From Candidatus Krumholzibacteriia bacterium (GTDB taxonomy: Bacteria > Krumholzibacteriota > Krumholzibacteriia > LZORAL124-64-63), in contig JADGEP010000115.1 of assembly GCA_016744275.1 (NCBI GenBank), forward strand, positions 1 through 9,805: 9,805 nt of DNA, written 5' to 3'. Of this stretch, positions 6,417 through 9,805 are shown piece after piece. The number at the start of each line of letters is the position of its first letter. Positions within the stretch are counted from its first letter, which is position 1. Under the pieces are notes generated by a model. That model had not been told where the DNA came from. It ran no database searches and saw nothing but the letters and a program-made list of their open reading frames with translations. Position numbers and translations under genes: made by a program.

Positions 6417-7345
6417 GCACACGCACTGCCCGTCTGGCCCAGTTGCATCGAGAACGCCCGCGTAGGCCCTTCGTGACCCGCAGCGTGGTGGCCTTGCTGG
6501 CTATCGTGGTCTTCAGTTGGGTGGCGGGTGACTTTGCGCCAGAACGCTTTTTTTCAGAACGGCAGCAGGGCAACGCCGCGCGTTTTCTGACGGAGTTGCA
6601 GCCATGGTCACTGCAGCAGCCGGATGCCCCCCAGGATTTTCTGACGCGCGCCCAAATGGCGAGCCAATGGTTTGGCCGGATGTGGCAGGAGGCTGGGGCC
6701 GAGGCCGTCGCCAGCACCTTGGCCATCAGTTTGGTGGCCATCCTGCTGGCTGGGCTATGGGGCAGTTTGCTGAGCCTGCCGGCGGCCCGAAGCTTTGCCA
6801 CGTCAGAGCCATTCATGAGCTCTGGGCGGCCTGCGCCCCGGTCGGTGTGTTGGCTGTGGCGCTCGGTTTATTTGGGCACTCGAGGTTTCTTGACCCTGCT
6901 GAGGGCATTGCCCGAATACATCTGGGCTTTCCTCTTGTTGGCGCTGCTGGGCCCTTCGGTGTGGCCGATGATCCTGGCCTTGGCGCTGCACAATACCGGC
7001 ATTCTGGGCAAGTTGACCGCCGAGGTGGTTGAGAATGTGGATACGCGCGCGCCAGCGGCGTTGCGGGGGCTGGGAGCGGGGCGCTTGCCCATCGTGGTGG
7101 CGGCGTTGGTGCCGATGTCTTTGCCCCGATTTCTGCTGTATTTTTTCTACCGTTGGGAAACATGCGTGCGCGAGTCGACGGTGCTGGGCATGCTGGGCAT
7201 GGCCTCGTTGGGGTTCCGGATTGTCGAAGCGAGGGCGGGCAACGCCTACGATGAGATGATGTTCTTTGTCATCTGCGGCATGTTGTTGGTGCTCTTGGGT
7301 GATCTCATGTCGGCCCTGGTACGGCACTTCGTGCGCAGGGCCTGA
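6413..7345 (+). CDS. PhnE-like ABC importer permease, second of two
   Basis: Second integral membrane subunit, 310 residues. It has a basic N-terminus, a membrane helix at about 21-38, a periplasmic segment to about 95, then the permease domain. Helices lie near 100-123, 160-180, 183-197, 225-247 and 281-301. The EAA-type loop is APAALRGLGAGRLPIVVAAL at about 213-232. It parallels the first permease closely: LLRALPEYIWAFLLLALLG against LLRSVHELIWAVLLLAAFG, and YRWETCVRESTVLGMLG against YRFECALRSSAVLGFFG. The pair therefore arose by gene duplication and probably forms the two halves of one channel. ATG 6413 overlaps the TGA of the first permease. The gene is the last of the operon and ends 11 bases before the stop of the convergent PLP-enzyme gene, with no strong terminator between them. 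Confidence 0.9.
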   Translation: MSTRTARLAQLHRERPRRPFVTRSVVALLAIVVFSWVAGDFAPERFFSERQQGNAARFLTELQPWSLQQPDAPQDFLTRAQMASQWFGRMWQEAGAEAVASTLAISLVAILLAGLWGSLLSLPAARSFATSEPFMSSGRPAPRSVCWLWRSVYLGTRGFLTLLRALPEYIWAFLLLALLGPSVWPMILALALHNTGILGKLTAEVVENVDTRAPAALRGLGAGRLPIVVAALVPMSLPRFLLYFFYRWETCVRESTVLGMLGMASLGFRIVEARAGNAYDEMMFFVICGMLLVLLGDLMSALVRHFVRRA

Positions 7346-7356
7346 AACGGTGGCAT

Positions 7357-8679
7357 TCAGCTTGTGGGCAAAGGCGGTACCGCAGTCGGCAGGTCCACAC
7401 CGCTGAGGCCGGCACTGGGATCTTTCAAGCCGTGGCCCGTGACCAGGGTGGCGACGGTGTCTCCGGCGCGAACCCAACCTGCGTCGCGGGCGGCCAGCAG
7501 GCCGGCCAATCCGGCAGCGCCCGAGGGCTCGGCAAATACGCCGGAGCGGGCAGCCAACAGGCCGATGGCTTCGATGATGGTTTCATCCGATACGGCCACA
7601 AAGCCGCCACCGGTAGCGGCCACCCGGCGCCAGGCCTTGATGCGGTTGCGAGGAATGCCAACGCTGATGGAATCGGCAATGGTCTGGCAGGCTGTCGGAG
7701 CAATGGTCGCCTGGATTTCCTTGCCGCTCAGTTTTTCATGCCCGGCATCAAGCCCGGCCCAGGCCTGGGCCAAGGGCGAGGCTCCAGCAGCCTGAACGCC
7801 AACGACCCGGGGCACCGCCGGGGTCAATCCCAGTTGGTGCATTTCAGCAAATCCCTTGGCCACCGCCGAGATGATGCAGCCGTCACCGACGGGTACCAGC
7901 ACCACATCCGGCCAGATGGAGGCGTGCCCCCGGAAGCCTCTGGTCAAGGCGAAGCCCATTTCCAGGGCGACCGTTTTTTTACCCTCAACCAACAAGGGGT
8001 TGTGGGCGCAGTTGCGGCTGTACCACTGGTGGGAACTGATTTCCGCCAAAGACAAATCGAAGGCCTGGTCGTAGGTGCCGTCAACGGGCACCACCGTGGC
8101 GCCGTGCAACAGCAACTGGGCCAGCTTGGCTGCTGGCGCCTTGGCCGGTACAAAAATCGTACTGCGCAGGCCGGCGCGGGCCGTGAGCACCGCCAGACTG
8201 GCAGCCGCGTTGCCCGTCGAAGCGCAGGCCAGATGATCCACGCCCAACAGGCGGGCATGAGCGATGGCGACCGCGGCGGCGCGGTCCTTCAGGCTGGCTG
8301 AAGGCAGGCAGGTGTCGTCCTTGATCAACAGCTGTTTCTGGCCCAGATGATCGGCCAGACGTGGCGCCTCGTGCAGGGGCGTATCGCCCAGGGTCCAGGC
8401 GGTGTGGGCGGCGGTCGGTTGCACCGGCATCATGTTGGCAAAACGCCACAATCCACCCGCGCCAGCGCTCGCGAATGCTCCGGCGCCGGAGCATTCGCTG
8501 CGCATGCGGTCGTAGTCATAAACGACATCCAGGATGCCATCGACCCCACAAGTGGGGCACACATTGTCGGCAAAATTGCGGGCTTGTTCCTGGCCACAGA
8601 TCACGCATTGGAAACCGGTGAAACTCGGATTTAAGCCCACTTCAGGCAAATTGTTGGCAACGTTGGTCATCCTGGACAT
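7357..8679 (-). CDS. Threonine synthase-like PLP-dependent enzyme with N-terminal zinc ribbon
   Basis: Fold-type-II PLP enzyme of 440 residues. An N-terminal ribbon with Cys25, Cys28, Cys41 and Cys44 (two CxxC) is followed by LGDTPL at 98-103 and the Schiff-base lysine Lys131 in SASLKDRA (128-135). The cofactor-contacting STGNAA is at 154-159 and the Gly-rich phosphate-binding loop GDG at 266-268. Threonine synthase converts O-phosphohomoserine to threonine, and the closest annotated relatives I recall are called threonine synthase or simply PLP-dependent enzyme. The lysine context reads SASLKDR rather than the GSFKDR of canonical ThrC, so another substrate (a lyase or thiolase-type paralog) is possible. 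ATG 8679 is supported by AGGAA at 8686-8690, six bases upstream; ATG 8670 is an alternative. It is second in an operon, 29 nt after the transcarbamylase stop. The Ser/Ala/Gly-rich linker at 61-76 is encoded by a perfect palindrome. Confidence 0.88.
   Translation of the reverse strand: MSRMTNVANNLPEVGLNPSFTGFQCVICGQEQARNFADNVCPTCGVDGILDVVYDYDRMRSECSGAGAFASAGAGGLWRFANMMPVQPTAAHTAWTLGDTPLHEAPRLADHLGQKQLLIKDDTCLPSASLKDRAAAVAIAHARLLGVDHLACASTGNAAASLAVLTARAGLRSTIFVPAKAPAAKLAQLLLHGATVVPVDGTYDQAFDLSLAEISSHQWYSRNCAHNPLLVEGKKTVALEMGFALTRGFRGHASIWPDVVLVPVGDGCIISAVAKGFAEMHQLGLTPAVPRVVGVQAAGASPLAQAWAGLDAGHEKLSGKEIQATIAPTACQTIADSISVGIPRNRIKAWRRVAATGGGFVAVSDETIIEAIGLLAARSGVFAEPSGAAGLAGLLAARDAGWVRAGDTVATLVTGHGLKDPSAGLSGVDLPTAVPPLPTS
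8471..8498. repeat. Perfect 28-bp palindrome inside the PLP-enzyme gene
   Basis: The arm GCGAATGCTCCGGC (8471-8484) is followed directly by its exact reverse complement (8485-8498), with no spacer. Read on the coding (minus) strand it spans codons 61-70 (SECSGAGAFA), in a linker between the zinc ribbon and the PLP domain. In RNA it could fold as a 12-bp stem with a GCGC loop. An 8-bp palindrome, CGCATGCG, follows at 8501-8508. I see no second copy in the window. Confidence 0.9.
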
Positions 8680-8685
8680 CTCGCT

Positions 8686-8725
8686 TTCCTACATCGTCAA
8701 TGCCATTCCTACATCGTCAATGCCA
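8686..8725. repeat. 20-bp perfect tandem duplication at the operon junction
   Basis: The unit TTCCTACATCGTCAATGCCA occurs twice head-to-tail, at 8686-8705 and 8706-8725. On the minus strand the 8706-8725 copy encodes the last residues and stop of the transcarbamylase (MALTM, TAG). The 8686-8705 copy lies between the genes, repeats the same ATG...TAG mini-frame, and supplies the AGGAA ribosome binding site of the PLP-enzyme gene. Confidence 0.95.
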
Positions 8726-9686
8726 TGAGGGCCTTGGCGGTGTGCAAGCGGTTTTCGGCTTCATCCCAGACGACCGACTGGGGCCCGTCGATCACCGCGT
8801 CGGTGACTTCGGCGCCGCGGCTGGCCGGCAACGGATGCATGTAGATGGCGTTGGGGTCGGCCAGGGCCATGCGTTCTTCGTTGCAGATCCAGTCCGGGTA
8901 TTTTTCGATGTGTTGCACGGCCGCTTCGCGATCCGGTTCGTGCACCAGGCAGCCCCAGCTTTTGGGATACACCACGTGGGCACCTTCGAAGGCGGCGTCC
9001 ATGTCGTCGACGACTTCAAATTTGGTGCCGGATTTCTTGGCGTTGGCTTCGGCCTGGGCCATGATTTCGGGCTTGAGCTTGAACTCGGGCGGATGGGCCA
9101 GGGTCACATCCAGGCCAAAGCGGCTCATGAGCAAAATCTCCGAGTGGGGCACCGAGATGGGGCGCACATAACTGGGAGCGTAGGTCCAGCTGACGACGAT
9201 TTTGCGGCCGCGCACTTCGTTCATGAATTTCTCGCGGATGGTCATCAGGTCGGCTACGGCCTGGCAGGGATGGTACAGGTCGCACTGCATGTTCAGCACC
9301 GGTTTGGTGCTCATCTCAGCCACGCTGCGGATGAACTTATTGCCTTGGCCCCAGTTGCAATTGCGGATGCTGATGCCATGGCCCATGCGGCTCAAAACCC
9401 GAGCGGTGTCTTCGGCGGTCTCGCCGTGGCTGACCTGCAATTTGTCGGGAGTCAAATCATGGGCGTGGCCACCCAGTTGGGTCATGCCCGCCTCGAAACT
9501 GTTGCGTGTGCGCGTGCTCTGCTCGTAGAACATCATGAAAAGGGTCTTGTCGCGCAGCAGGGCGTGGGGCTCGTCGCGGTAGAATTTGCGTTTCAGATCG
9601 CTGCTGGTTTCGAGCAGCATTTCGATTTCGTGATCAGCCCACTCCTGGGTGGTGATAAAGTGGCGTCCTTGCATCGGTTTGCTCAT
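8709..9686 (-). CDS. Knotted ornithine/N-acetylornithine-type carbamoyltransferase (YgeW-like)
   Basis: Cytoplasmic transcarbamylase of 325 residues, transferring the carbamoyl group of carbamoyl phosphate to an amino group. The carbamoyl-phosphate site is STRTR (57-61) and HPCQ (139-142). A proline-containing loop at about 166-181 (SWTYAPSYVRPISVPH) and KSWG at 242-245 match the knotted branch that includes N-acetylornithine transcarbamylase and YgeW, rather than plain ArgF. The second-substrate motif reads HPLP (284-287) where ornithine-type enzymes have HCLP; HPLP is the aspartate-transcarbamylase form. The C-terminus ENRLH...KALMALTM fits the family. Arginine biosynthesis is the default role, but a catabolic role is equally possible given the PLP-enzyme partner. 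ATG 9686 is supported by AAGGA at 9693-9697, six bases upstream. It is the first gene of the minus-strand operon, 29 nt before the PLP-enzyme start. The second substrate cannot be assigned from sequence. Confidence 0.9.
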   Translation of the reverse strand: MSKPMQGRHFITTQEWADHEIEMLLETSSDLKRKFYRDEPHALLRDKTLFMMFYEQSTRTRNSFEAGMTQLGGHAHDLTPDKLQVSHGETAEDTARVLSRMGHGISIRNCNWGQGNKFIRSVAEMSTKPVLNMQCDLYHPCQAVADLMTIREKFMNEVRGRKIVVSWTYAPSYVRPISVPHSEILLMSRFGLDVTLAHPPEFKLKPEIMAQAEANAKKSGTKFEVVDDMDAAFEGAHVVYPKSWGCLVHEPDREAAVQHIEKYPDWICNEERMALADPNAIYMHPLPASRGAEVTDAVIDGPQSVVWDEAENRLHTAKALMALTM

Positions 9687-9724
9687 GGCTTGTCCTTACT
9701 CGGTTTGGTTTTAGGGGTTCGGAA

Positions 9725-9753
9725 ATTATGGCGCTCTGGGGCGCCCTTGCCAA
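9725..9753 (-). promoter_or_regulatory. Sigma70-type promoter of the carbamoyltransferase operon, dyad in its spacer
   Basis: On the minus strand TTGGCA (9753-9748) and CATAAT (9730-9725) are separated by exactly 17 bases; each hexamer matches five of six consensus positions. Transcription would begin near 9718 and give a leader of about 31 nt containing AAGGA before ATG 9686. The spacer holds the dyad GGCGC-N6-GCGCC (9730-9745), a possible operator. Confidence 0.65.
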
Positions 9754-9785
9754 TGGAAAACCTCGGTTTGAGATAAAAAGTGCGC

Positions 9786-9805
9786 AAAAAAGGGCTCCCC
9801 GCCAA
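9786..9805 (-). terminator. Likely 3' half of a terminator cut by the window edge
   Basis: On the minus strand the window begins TTGGCGGGGAGCCC followed by six T residues (9791-9786). A GC-rich arm running straight into a T-run is the shape of the right half of an intrinsic terminator; the left arm would lie beyond base 9805. It would end an upstream minus-strand gene and isolate the promoter at 9725-9753. Unverifiable here because the partner arm is not visible. Confidence 0.35.

Noticed and set aside
7189..7204. Tandem GCTGGGCAT repeat in the second permease
   Set aside because: It encodes the LGMLGM part of a family-conserved region, so it is explained by protein sequence and codon bias.
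7432..8301. Plus-strand open frame of 289 codons opposite the PLP enzyme
   Set aside because: Antisense shadow; Gly/Gln/Arg-rich translation without recognisable motifs.
8700..9776. Plus-strand open frame of 358 codons opposite the carbamoyltransferase
   Set aside because: Antisense shadow of a gene with clear motifs; the product is His/Gly/Phe-rich low-complexity with no family features.

Overview
The window is GC-rich bacterial DNA, tightly packed with chromosomal genes. The substrate-binding lipoprotein with a Cys lipobox, the MeaB and CysS types and the Shine-Dalgarno starts fit a Gram-negative bacterium. The style of the CysS protein loosely suggests a deltaproteobacterium-like group such as Myxococcota or Bradymonadales; this is from memory and weak. 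I see no rRNA, tRNA, CRISPR array, transposase or phage gene.

Left part (+ strand): meaB, a GTPase that protects methylmalonyl-CoA mutase, cut at its 5' end by the window edge; a polytopic membrane protein of unknown role; about 450 nt with no convincing gene; then cysS, cysteinyl-tRNA synthetase, which carries an extra four-cysteine zinc-ribbon-like insert.

Middle (+ strand): a compact four-gene ABC importer operon (substrate-binding lipoprotein, ATPase, two paralogous permeases) whose coding regions abut or overlap. It belongs to the phosphonate/phosphite (PhnDCE) superfamily. The binding protein most resembles the clade that databases label 'putative selenate ABC transporter'.

Right part (- strand, convergent with the importer): a two-gene operon. 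Its first gene is a knotted transcarbamylase of the N-acetylornithine/YgeW-like type with HPLP where ornithine-type enzymes have HCLP. The second is a threonine-synthase-like PLP enzyme with an N-terminal zinc ribbon. A good sigma70-type promoter precedes the operon. A 20-bp tandem duplication sits exactly at the junction of the two genes, and a perfect 28-bp palindrome lies inside the PLP-enzyme coding sequence.

The pairing of a knotted carbamoyltransferase with a fold-type-II PLP enzyme recalls the ygeW-ygeX arrangement. With the selenate-type transporter next to it, a link to selenium or amino-acid catabolism is possible, but that is inference. The least explained sequence signals are the palindrome, the junction duplication and the CysS insert.
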